Shown here in pieces: positions 16,656 through 24,700 of a stretch of 35,522 nt of DNA. Both the position numbers and the translations under genes were made by a program. The stretch is taken from the NCBI GenBank assembly GCA_944320235.1, contig CALUGQ010000018.1, forward strand, positions 1 to 35,522, written 5' to 3'. Source of the DNA: an uncultured Prevotella sp. Its GTDB lineage: Bacteria; Bacteroidota; Bacteroidia; Bacteroidales; Bacteroidaceae. The notes under the pieces are model-generated. The model was not told the DNA's origin. It was given only the letters and a program-made list of their open reading frames with translations, and made no database searches. Numbering within the stretch: the first letter of the stretch is position 1; each line of letters starts with the position of its first letter.

Positions 16656-17336
16656 TCACGCCACCAAGAACCAGGCCACGGGCACCAGGAGCGACGGCAG
16701 GAAGTTGAGCGTCTTGCACTCCTTTATGCCAAGGAGCGACAGTCCGCTGGCCGTAATCATAAGCCCGCCCACTATGAGCAGCTCGGCCATGAGCGCGTCG
16801 CTCACAGCCTGGCTCGACAGTTCTGCCACGAGGTAGAACATCCCCTGCCAGCAGAACAGCACCGGGGCGGCAAGCACCATGCCCAGTCCGTATGTCGATG
16901 CGAACACCGTAGACGACACGAAGTCGAGCGTGGCGTTGGTGAAGAGAAACGTGTTGTCGCCGTTCAACGCGCTTATCACGGGCCCAAGCATCGACAGCGG
17001 GCCGATGCAATAGAGCAGTATGGCCGTCGAAAGCCCGTCGGCCAGGCTGCGGCCACCGCCATTTTGCGACCTCCGCTCCAGCAAGCGGCGGAAGCGCCCA
17101 TCGATGTCGAGGGCCGTGCCGGCCACCCCTCCAATGGAGATGGCGAGGATGAAAAGCACTGGGTAGCGGCTTTTCGGCATATTTGACATGGCTGCATTCA
17201 GCCCAATGGCAAGGCTGGCAAGCCCCAGCCCGTTGTAAAGCACGGCCTTGTACTTTTCTTTAATGCCGCGGTTAAGCAACGCCCCAACGAGCGTCCCGGC
17301 TATGATGGCGCACGTGTTAACTATTGTTCCTAACAT
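16656..17336 (-). CDS. DUF554 family integral membrane protein
   Basis: 226 residues from ATG 17336 (MLGTIVNTCAIIAGTLVG), the family's usual opening. A start 24 bp upstream is open but would add a charged leader. About six to seven hydrophobic segments alternate with short loops; GVAGTALDIDGRF and FTNATLDFVSS are recognisable family stretches. DUF554 (YdfK-like) proteins are predicted inner-membrane proteins, possibly transporters; their substrate is unknown. On the minus strand, TAAATTTG at 17365-17358 could be a -7 box but lies only 22 bp from the ATG. The gene runs toward the hairpin at 16522-16617. Confidence 0.88.
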   Translation of the reverse strand: MLGTIVNTCAIIAGTLVGALLNRGIKEKYKAVLYNGLGLASLAIGLNAAMSNMPKSRYPVLFILAISIGGVAGTALDIDGRFRRLLERRSQNGGGRSLADGLSTAILLYCIGPLSMLGPVISALNGDNTFLFTNATLDFVSSTVFASTYGLGMVLAAPVLFCWQGMFYLVAELSSQAVSDALMAELLIVGGLMITASGLSLLGIKECKTLNFLPSLLVPVAWFLVA

Positions 17337-17429
17337 GAAATCAACCTTTTTACCCTGCAAATTTACTCAATATCCGCTACAAAGCCCCATTTTGGCACTG
17401 GCATAATGGCCACATTCGCCAAAAAACAG

Positions 17430-17437
17430 TACTTTTG
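17430..17437 (+). promoter_or_regulatory. Predicted -7 box for the AEC carrier gene
   Basis: TACTTTTG matches TAnnTTTG and is followed by CA. It is 25 bp before the ATG. No convincing TTG is present at the expected spacing. Confidence 0.4.
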
Positions 17438-17462
17438 CAGGTCAAATACAAAACAGGCTCAC

Positions 17463-18377
17463 ATGAACATCGAATCCGTTGCGGCCCAGATGGCCGTGCT
17501 TTTCATCCTGGTGATTGCAGGCTTCGTGGCCCACAAGTGCGGCATAATGGGCGGCGACTTCGACAAGCGGCTGTCCAACCTCGTGATTCAACTCACCTGC
17601 CCGTGCCTCATCGTGTCGTCCACCATGGGCGACACCATGCCCGACCGCAGCCTCATCCTGCCGCTATTGGGCGTGGGAACGCTCACATACGTGGCGCTCA
17701 TTGCCCTGGCATACATCCTGCCGAGGTTCATGCCCATAAGGCGCGAGGACCGCGGGATGTACAGTTTCATGCTCACCTTTGCCAACGTGGGGTTCATAGG
17801 CTACCCCACCGTGGCCTCCATCTTCGGCCAGAGCGCGGTGTTCTACGCCAGCATACTCAACGCCCCAAACACGTTCACGGTGTTCATCTGGGGAATAATG
17901 TTCGTAACAGGGCAGAAGAGCGGCGGCTTCCGCTGGGGCCTGCTCTACTCCCCGGCCATGGTTGCCACCTACCTTTCAATACTTATTGTGGCCATGGGGT
18001 GGCGCACGCCCGACACAGTGGCACGCCCGCTCACCCTGCTTGGCGGCATAACGGTGCCTGCCGCGCTGCTCGTCATCGGCTCAAGCATAGCCGGCATGCC
18101 CGCCAGGCGCATGATGGGGAGCAAGGGCACATACGCGATGTGCCTCTTCCGCCTGCTGCTTTTGCCGGTGGGCGCATACTACCTGATGACGGCCATTGGC
18201 GCGGCCCACGAGGTGGCGGCCATCAACGCCGTGCTGATAGGTATGCCCGTGGCCTCGTTCGGCACAATGTTCTGCATGAAGTACGGGCGCGACGATACCG
18301 TGATGGCCCAAGGCACGTTCATCTCCACCCTGCTCTCCGTGGCCAGCATACCGCTGCTGACGATGCTCATAGGCTGA
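17463..18377 (+). CDS. AEC family transporter (auxin efflux carrier-like)
   Basis: 304 residues from ATG 17463 (MNIESVAAQMAVLFI). The frame extends upstream, but that part covers the -7 box. Ten hydrophobic segments are expected from the pattern of two five-helix halves. Typical AEC features are LVIQLTCPCLIVSS in the first half, FANVGFIGYPT with its helix-breaking Pro, and PVASFGTMFCMKYGRD near the C-terminus. Bacterial AEC proteins export or import small organic anions such as malate; the substrate here is not predictable. It is divergent from DUF554 and followed by repeat-rich intergenic DNA. Confidence 0.92.
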   Translation: MNIESVAAQMAVLFILVIAGFVAHKCGIMGGDFDKRLSNLVIQLTCPCLIVSSTMGDTMPDRSLILPLLGVGTLTYVALIALAYILPRFMPIRREDRGMYSFMLTFANVGFIGYPTVASIFGQSAVFYASILNAPNTFTVFIWGIMFVTGQKSGGFRWGLLYSPAMVATYLSILIVAMGWRTPDTVARPLTLLGGITVPAALLVIGSSIAGMPARRMMGSKGTYAMCLFRLLLLPVGAYYLMTAIGAAHEVAAINAVLIGMPVASFGTMFCMKYGRDDTVMAQGTFISTLLSVASIPLLTMLIG

Positions 18378-18462
18378 CGCTTTTCCTTACAAAAGCGCGC
18401 CCTGCCACCCCGCCCTGCCCGTTTCGCCCCGCCCAACGGCACGTTTGGCGACTCAATGCAGG

Positions 18463-18505
18463 CCGTTTTGCAAGGCAATGCAGGCCGTTTTGCCTTGCAA
18501 AACGG
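18463..18505. repeat. AAAACGG-family hairpin with two exclusive folds
   Basis: CCGTTTTGCAAGGCAA (18463-18478) pairs perfectly with TTGCCTTGCAAAACGG (18490-18505). Alternatively CCGTTTTGC (18485-18493) pairs with GCAAAACGG (18497-18505). Both folds use the same right arm. It lies 86 bp after the AEC gene. A motif related to GTAACGAAATGTTAC lies inverted at 18568-18590. Confidence 0.65.
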
Positions 18506-18634
18506 CTGCCACGCACAAACTGCTGGTTGTCAGGCACTTGCCGACGCTCGCCAAACCGGCGGCCAGGCAGTAACATTTCATTGCAAAGCCATGCCCCGGC
18601 CCGGCCCCACCCTCTTGTTTTTTGCGCCAAAAAC

Positions 18635-18665
18635 TTTGCCGTCTGCGCCTTTATGCTTATCTTTG
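18635..18665 (+). promoter_or_regulatory. Predicted promoter of the flavin oxidoreductase gene
   Basis: TTTG (18635-18638), 19 bp, TATCTTTG (18658-18665), then CA: a full consensus match. The ATG is 24 bp after the -7 box, so the leader is short. Confidence 0.75.
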
Positions 18666-18689
18666 CAGTGAAACTAAAAAGGCAAGGAC

Positions 18690-19634
18690 ATGAACAGAAT
18701 ATGCGAACTTTTCGGAATCCGCTATCCGATAATTCAAGGCGGAATGGTATGGTGCAGCGGCTGGCGGCTGGCCTCCGCGGTGAGCGAGGCTGGCGGCCTG
18801 GGGCTGCTCGGGGCCGGGTCGATGCACCCGGAGACGCTCACCGAGCACATAAGGAAGATGAAGGAGGCCACCCGGAAGCCATGGGGCGTCAACGTGCCGC
18901 TGATGTACCCTGAAATAGACCGGCTCATGCAGATAATCATCGACGAGGGCGTGAAGATAGTGTTCACTTCGGCCGGCAGCCCGAAGAAGTTCACCCCGAT
19001 GCTCCACGAGGCGGGCATAAAGGTGGCCCACGTTGTGTCGAGCAGCAAGTTCGCACGCAAGTGCGAGGAGGCCGGCGTAGACGCCGTGGTGGCCGAGGGC
19101 TTCGAGGCAGGCGGACACAACGGCCGCGAGGAGACCACCACCATGGCGCTCATCCCCGAGGTGCGCCGCGCCACGAAGATGCCCCTGCTCGCCGCCGGCG
19201 GCATTGGCTGCGGCGAGGCAATGCTGGCCGCCATGGCCTTAGGCGCAGAGGGCGTGCAGGTAGGCACGCTCTTCGCCCTGGCAGCAGAGAGTTCGGCCTC
19301 AGAGGCATTCAAGCAGCGGTGCGTGGCCATCGGCGAGGGCGACACCATGCTCTGCCTCAAGAAGATTTCGCCAAGCCGACTGGTGAAGAACGCGCTCTAC
19401 GACCACATCGCCGAAGCCGAAAGCCGCGGGGCAGAAGCCGACGAACTGCGCTCCATCCTCGGCACGGCGGCATCGAAGCGAGGCATATTCGAGGGCGACA
19501 CAGACAACGGCGAGCTGGAAATTGGGCAAGTGGCAGCCTCGGTGAGGGAGATAAAGACTGCAAAGGAAATTGTAGACGCGCTCGTTGACGGCTACGCCAA
19601 GGCCAAGGAGCGCATGGCCGCCACCGTGTTCTGA
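18690..19634 (+). CDS. Nitronate monooxygenase / FabK-like FMN oxidoreductase
   Basis: 314 residues, a TIM-barrel FMN protein of the 2-nitropropane dioxygenase superfamily. Signature parts are the N-terminal GIRYPIIQGGMVW, VFTSAGSPKKF, AEGFEAGGHNGREE (His-containing loop near FMN), LLAAGGIGCGEAMLAAMALGAEGVQVGT (phosphate binding) and the helical C-terminus. The family includes nitronate monooxygenases and the enoyl-ACP reductase FabK; the EAGGHNG loop occurs in both, so I cannot separate them. No fatty-acid genes are adjacent, but isolated fabK genes occur. It is 66 bp upstream of the aspartate-dehydrogenase-like gene on the same strand, probably one transcript. Confidence 0.9.
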   Translation: MNRICELFGIRYPIIQGGMVWCSGWRLASAVSEAGGLGLLGAGSMHPETLTEHIRKMKEATRKPWGVNVPLMYPEIDRLMQIIIDEGVKIVFTSAGSPKKFTPMLHEAGIKVAHVVSSSKFARKCEEAGVDAVVAEGFEAGGHNGREETTTMALIPEVRRATKMPLLAAGGIGCGEAMLAAMALGAEGVQVGTLFALAAESSASEAFKQRCVAIGEGDTMLCLKKISPSRLVKNALYDHIAEAESRGAEADELRSILGTAASKRGIFEGDTDNGELEIGQVAASVREIKTAKEIVDALVDGYAKAKERMAATVF

Positions 19635-19700
19635 CAGCAAAAACCCCCACCTACATCACCCATCCCACCTACACCACTCAAAAAGAACAAGAACCAGACA

Positions 19701-20492
19701 ATGAAGACATTAGCAATAGCCGGATGCGGCAAGCTGGGCAGCATCGTGGCACGGGCGGCGGCAAGCGGCCTGCTGCCGGGTTATGAACTTACAGGAGTGT
19801 TCTCGCGCACGGCGGCAAAGGCCGAGGCCGTGGCCACAATGATGGCCGAAGCAGGGCGCAAGTGCCGCGTGACCGGGTCGATAGAAGAACTGCTAGCCAT
19901 GCAGCCCGACTTCCTCGTAGAGGCGGCATCACCCGCTGCCCTGCGGGAGTGGGCACTGCCCGCGCTCGCCCAAGGCACGTCGGTGGTGTGCCTCTCCATA
20001 GGCGCATTTGCCGACGACGCCTTCTACGCCGACGCACAGCGCACGGCGGCACAAGGCGGGAGCCGTATCTACATCGTGTCGGGAGCCACGGGCGGCTTTG
20101 ACGTGCTCCAGACGGCAACGCTCATGGGCGGAGCCGAGGCGGAGTTCTTCAACGAGAAAGGGCCCGACGCGCTGCGTAGCACACCCGTGTACGACGACAC
20201 GCTGCAGACCGAGCGGCGCACAGTGTTCGGCGGCACAGCCTCGGAGGCCATAAAACTCTTCCCAACCAAGGTTAACGTTACAGTGGCCGCAGCCCGCGCA
20301 TCGGTAGGCCCCAACGCGCTGAACGTGAAGATACAGTCCACTCCGGGCTTCAAGGGCGACACGCAGCGCGTGGAAATACGCAACAGCCAGGTGCGCGCCG
20401 TCATCGACGTCTACAGTGCCACGGCCGAAATCGCCGCCTGGTCGGTAGTCAGCACGCTGCGCAACATCGCCTCTCCCGTGGTGTTTGTGTAG
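19701..20492 (+). CDS. Aspartate dehydrogenase-like NAD(P)-binding protein
   Basis: 263 residues. The N-terminal Rossmann domain has GCGKLGSIVA, and the order of segments and the C-terminal DUF108-type domain (about 130-263) match L-aspartate dehydrogenase (NadX), which makes iminoaspartate for NAD synthesis. The C-terminal AAWSVVSTLRNI matches the family's helical end. The conserved catalytic His of characterised enzymes, in an N-x-H-E-I context, aligns by eye with Val224 in QRVEI, so the classical activity is doubtful. No nadA or nadC lies in the window. It may act on another amino or keto acid. Confidence 0.8.
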   Translation: MKTLAIAGCGKLGSIVARAAASGLLPGYELTGVFSRTAAKAEAVATMMAEAGRKCRVTGSIEELLAMQPDFLVEAASPAALREWALPALAQGTSVVCLSIGAFADDAFYADAQRTAAQGGSRIYIVSGATGGFDVLQTATLMGGAEAEFFNEKGPDALRSTPVYDDTLQTERRTVFGGTASEAIKLFPTKVNVTVAAARASVGPNALNVKIQSTPGFKGDTQRVEIRNSQVRAVIDVYSATAEIAAWSVVSTLRNIASPVVFV

Positions 20493-20534
20493 GAAGCAGG
20501 CAATTTTTTCAAGGAGTTACAAGGAGTTTTCTTG

Positions 20535-20645
20535 GGAGTTAGAAGGAGTTATAAGGAGTTAGAGGACATATCCATCGTGGCTACTTAATTGATACACTGC
20601 CACACCACATACGTCCTCTAACTCCTTATAACTCCTTCTAACTCC
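20535..20645. terminator. AAGGAGTT-repeat long hairpin between convergent genes (copy 2)
   Basis: A perfect 33-bp inverted repeat, 20535-20567 with 20613-20645, around a 45-nt loop. The left arm is three units of about 10 bp based on GGAGTTA; further imperfect units lie outside it (20509-20530 and 20646-20657). It lies between the convergent genes at 19701-20492 and 20656-21552; the right flank reaches the stop codon of the latter. Confidence 0.78.
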
Positions 20646-20655
20646 TTTTAACTCC

Positions 20656-21552
20656 TTAAAGATGTCTTAGAGTTTCTTCCACATTTGCCAGCACCTTCTC
20701 GCTCAAGCGGCGCGAAGCCTGGAGCGTGCGGCCTGTGGAGACGCAGGCACAGCGCACGTGGGGATGGCCGAGGAAACGCTCGCCGCCCAGTGCGCCCACG
20801 GTGTCGCAGTAGCAAACGTTGTCGCCCTCTATCCAGCGGGCGAAGGCTTCCTCCTGCCAGGCGGGCGAAAGGCCGGTGTTGAAGAGCAGCTTGTGGCTGC
20901 CAAGGCGCGCAAACTCACCGTCGCCGAGCAGCACGGTGTTCTTGTTCAGGCAGCAGAAAACCACGTCGCTCCACTCCAGCAGGTCGCCAAGCGCCATGAA
21001 GCGGTAGCCCTTCACTGCCGCAGCAGCCTTCTCGCTGCGGGCGAAATAGCCTATCTCCGCGCCGAAGAAGCGCATCGCGTCGGCAATCATCCCGCCCGAC
21101 TTTCCCAGCCCGACGATGCCCGCTTTCAGCCCCGTTATCTCGCTCGGCACGCCAAACCACGGCTCCATGCCGAAGCCGTGAAGGCGGCGCACGAGCGCAC
21201 TCACTACGTATTCCACCACACCTTCGTCGCCATAGTCGCGTATGCCGGTCACGGTTATGCCGTGAGCCTCGGCATAACGGATGTCAACGTTGGCGCTCTC
21301 CGGCGAGTAAAGGGAGCAGCACATCCCCACATACCTCACCTGCGGGCAGCGGGCAAGCACGTCGCCGGTAATGGTCGACGTGTAGCTGAGCAACACGGCG
21401 TCGGCATCGCCGATGCGCCTCACTATCTCGTCGGCATCCTGCGGGATGTCGGCATACATCACCACTTCTCCCGCCATGGAGCGCAACCGCTCCTCGGCCC
21501 ATGGCTCAAGGCCCACTGGCTCTATGGCCACAAGTTTCCTGAACTTTTCCAT
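20656..21552 (-). CDS. 2-hydroxyacid dehydrogenase-like protein, divergent active site
   Basis: 298 residues from Met at 21552 (MEKFRKLVAIEP); a start 18 bp upstream is possible. It has the D-isomer-specific 2-hydroxyacid dehydrogenase plan: catalytic-domain halves flanking a central NAD(P)-binding domain with GIVGLGKSGGMIA. In active enzymes Arg sits in an N-x-x-R-G motif and His in T-P-H; here these regions read NTGLSP (from Asn225) and CVSTGRT, lacking both. It may be a non-classical or non-catalytic member. It is divergent from the fusion gene at 21749 and its leader contains repeat copy 4. Confidence 0.82.
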   Translation of the reverse strand: MEKFRKLVAIEPVGLEPWAEERLRSMAGEVVMYADIPQDADEIVRRIGDADAVLLSYTSTITGDVLARCPQVRYVGMCCSLYSPESANVDIRYAEAHGITVTGIRDYGDEGVVEYVVSALVRRLHGFGMEPWFGVPSEITGLKAGIVGLGKSGGMIADAMRFFGAEIGYFARSEKAAAAVKGYRFMALGDLLEWSDVVFCCLNKNTVLLGDGEFARLGSHKLLFNTGLSPAWQEEAFARWIEGDNVCYCDTVGALGGERFLGHPHVRCACVSTGRTLQASRRLSEKVLANVEETLRHL

Positions 21553-21599
21553 TTTAATATATGTATGCATTAATTAAAGCCTATGCAAAGGCAGCGCCT

Positions 21600-21656
21600 G
21601 CAAGCCGCAAGAAAGTTTGCTTTCCTCTACCCCGGCACAGCCAATCCCATGCAAAG
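21600..21656 (-). repeat. Interspersed structured repeat, copy 4 (degenerate)
   Basis: On the minus strand it begins TTTGCATGGGATTGGCTG and continues through CCGGGGTAGAGGAAAGCAAA to CTTTCTTGCGGCTTGCAG, aligning along its length with copy 1 but with many substitutions. It lies directly downstream of a TACCTTTG box (21659-21652), so it would form the 5' leader of the 2-hydroxyacid-dehydrogenase-like gene. Confidence 0.6.
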
Positions 21657-21659
21657 GTA
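21652..21659 (-). promoter_or_regulatory. Predicted -7 box at the edge of repeat copy 4
   Basis: On the minus strand TACCTTTG matches TAnnTTTG and is followed by CA; its TTTG is the first four bases of the repeat. No good TTG was found 19-20 bp upstream. Confidence 0.4.
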
Positions 21660-21691
21660 CAAATTATCTGCGATTCTTTGCTTCCACATTA

Positions 21692-21723
21692 TTTGTATCT
21701 TACGTTATTATTTTGTAACTTTG
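21692..21723 (+). promoter_or_regulatory. Predicted promoter of the fusion gene
   Basis: TTTG (21692-21695), 20 bp, TAACTTTG (21716-21723). The ATG follows 25 bp later. Confidence 0.7.
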
Positions 21724-21748
21724 TGGCAAATTAACAACTAATACCCAC

Positions 21749-24700
21749 ATGACAATCAAGACAGACTGCTTCCTTGCGTGCCGCAATGCAGCCGAGGCCG
21801 CCCCGTTAGTGGCCGAACTCAGCCGCAGCATGGCCGTGGGGAGGATAACCATATTGCTGCCAGACGAAGCTGACAGCGACAATGACTTGCCTGAAGGATG
21901 CCATGCCGTGGCGGCAAGCACCGTCACCGGCAGCGATGCCATGGGCCTGATGGCCGGCACAACCGAAGCCGACTACGCCCTGCTCTGCACCAAGGCAGGC
22001 ACGGTGGCCATGGGCATGGGAGCCGTGGAGCGCATGGTCAACGTGGCGGAAGACTCTGGCGCAGCCATGGTATACGCTGACCGCTGGGCCATCATAGGCG
22101 GCAACGCCACGCCACATCCCGCCATCGACTACCAGGAAGGCAGCATACGCGATGACTTCGACTTCGGCCCCGTAATGATGTTCCGCGCCGACCTGCTACG
22201 CAAATATGCCACACAGCGCGCCACCGGCCCACATTATATGTATGCAGGATTGTATGACCTGCGCCTCTTCCTCAGCCGCGAGGGCCGCATATTCCACCTC
22301 GGCGAGTGCCTTTACACCGAAGGCGAGACGGACACGAGGGCAAGCGGAGTGAAGCAATTCGACTACGTAAACCCCGTCAACCGCGACGTGCAGGTGGAAA
22401 TGGAGCAGGCTGCAACAGCCCACCTGGCCGCCATAGGCGCGATAGTCGACACATCTGGATATCTTGAACCCGACTTCGACGAGCAGCATTTCGACATTGA
22501 AGCATCGGTAATCATACCCGTAAAGAACCGCCAACGCACCATAATGGATGCCGTAAAGAGCGCACTGGCACAGGAGACCGGCTTCGAATACAACGTGATA
22601 GTGGTAGACAACCACTCCACCGACGGCACCACCGAACTGCTCGACGCCGTGGACGACACACGGCTCATACACATCGTGCCTGACCGCACCGACCTTGGCA
22701 TAGGCGGATGCTGGAACACGGCCGTGCAAGACAGCCGCTGCGGGCGCTTCGCCGTGCAACTGGACAGCGACGACCTGTACAGCTCTACGGACACGTTGCA
22801 GCGCATCGTCGATGAATTCCGCAAACAACGGGCAGCAATGGTGGTCGGCTCCTACCGTATGTGCGACTTCAACCTCAACACGCTCCCACCCGGACTGATT
22901 GCCCACACGGAGTGGACTGAATACAACGGGGCCAACAACGCATTGCGAATCAATGGCCTTGGCGCACCGAGGGCGTTCTTCACGCCACTGCTCAGGCAGA
23001 CCCCAATGCCCAATACAAGCTACGGCGAGGACTACGCCATGGGCTTGCGCTTCTCACGCCACTACCGCATTGGGCGCATATATGACGAGCTTTACCTCTG
23101 CCGGCGCTGGGAAGGCAACAGCGACGCTGCCCTGCCGATAGAAAAGGTGAACGCCAACAACCTTTACAAAGACCACCTGCGCACCATAGAGATAGAGGCA
23201 CGTAAACACATAAACGCAGGAAAGGCGGACAGGACTGAGGCGGACAGCATCCAGCGCTTCTTCACCAGGCAGCTCCAGACATGGCCGGAGGCTAGGCTGC
23301 ATTACCGACAACTGCTCGACATACAGACACGCGAACTGCCTTGTGACACCATGACACTCACTGCACAGCACAACCATGCCCGCATCGTATCAACCGGGGC
23401 AAGCATTGACAAAGCGTCCATCAGCGCACGTCCGTGCTTCCTCTGCCAACAGAACAGGCCGGCAGAACAGATTGCCGCACCCGCTGTGCAAGGCCACGAA
23501 CTGCTTGTCAACCCGTTCCCCATACTGCCTGTTCATTTTACCATCCCATCGCTGCGCCATGAACAGCAGGCAATACTGAGCCGCTACGGCGAAATGCTCG
23601 CCCTACTTGAGGCCCACCAGGAACTGACAGCGTTCTACAACGGACCGCTGTGCGGAGCGTCCGCACCCGACCACGCCCACTTTCAAGCCGTTGCCGGGGG
23701 CCAGCTGCCTCTGCAGGCTGCCTGGCCGAGGCTCTGCCGCAACCTGTCGCCGGTGATTTCCGATGATGGCTGCAACGGGATATGGCTGATATCCGACTAC
23801 CCTTGCACAGCTTTCCTAATACGCTCGCACACCACCGACTGCGGCAGACGGCTCTTCGCCGCGCTCTACGATGCCCTGCCAACGCACCGCGATGAGCGCG
23901 AACCGATGATGAACATTGTGTGCTGGCACAGCGGAAGCGACATCCTTTCGGTGGTGTTCCCGCGCCGCAAGCACCGCCCCGACTGCTATTATGCGGCAGG
24001 CGAGGCGCAGATGCTCGTCAGCCCCGGCGCACTCGACATGAGCGGACTCATCATAACGCCCCGCAGAGAGGACTTCGACAAGCTCACACCCGAGGCTGCC
24101 GCAGGGATATTGCGCGAAGTTTCGTGCAGCGAAGAAGAGGCCGCCACAATCATAGGCAACGTGAAAGCGACCTCCACCGCCTCTTGCCATACATCAACGA
24201 GCATGGAAGAACCTGAGGTATCCGTGGGAATAATGAGCCGCAAACGCATAGAGTTCACCCTCAACGCGCCTTACTCGGCCAAAGGCGAGACAATCGAGGG
24301 CAGGCAATGCGTGGAATTCTCTGAAGGCGGGATAGTTTGGCGGGGCAACCAATGGCGCGAGCTCACGTTCTCGCCGCTTGCCCCCAAGGCTTCGTTCTCG
24401 CTGCACGATGTCACCATCGGAGCTGGGTTCCATTGGGAACGCAAGGAAACACAGACATTCAACGGCTCACTCCAGCTCGTGGTTGAAGCCGACTTGATAA
24501 CGGCCATCAACCACCTGCCGGTGGAACAATACCTCGCCAGCGTCATATCGAGCGAAATGCGGGCCACGTCGTCGGCCGAACTGCTCAAGGCCCACGCCGT
24601 AATCTCGCGCAGCTGGCTGCTCGCCCAGATGGAGAAAAGGCGCAGGCAGCACGCCGGTGCGGGCAGCTTCTTCTCGTTCGCCAAGCACGACGGCGAGCTG

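Noticed and set aside
17435-18913. Long open frame of 492 codons on the plus strand overlapping the AEC carrier gene and the next gene
   Set aside because: Its translation is Arg/His/Pro-rich and low in complexity, typical of a shifted frame in GC-rich DNA. The AEC frame has real family motifs.
20509-20657. Possible CRISPR-like array because of repeated AAGGAGTT units
   Set aside because: The units are contiguous and short with no spacers of uniform length, and they form one inverted repeat.
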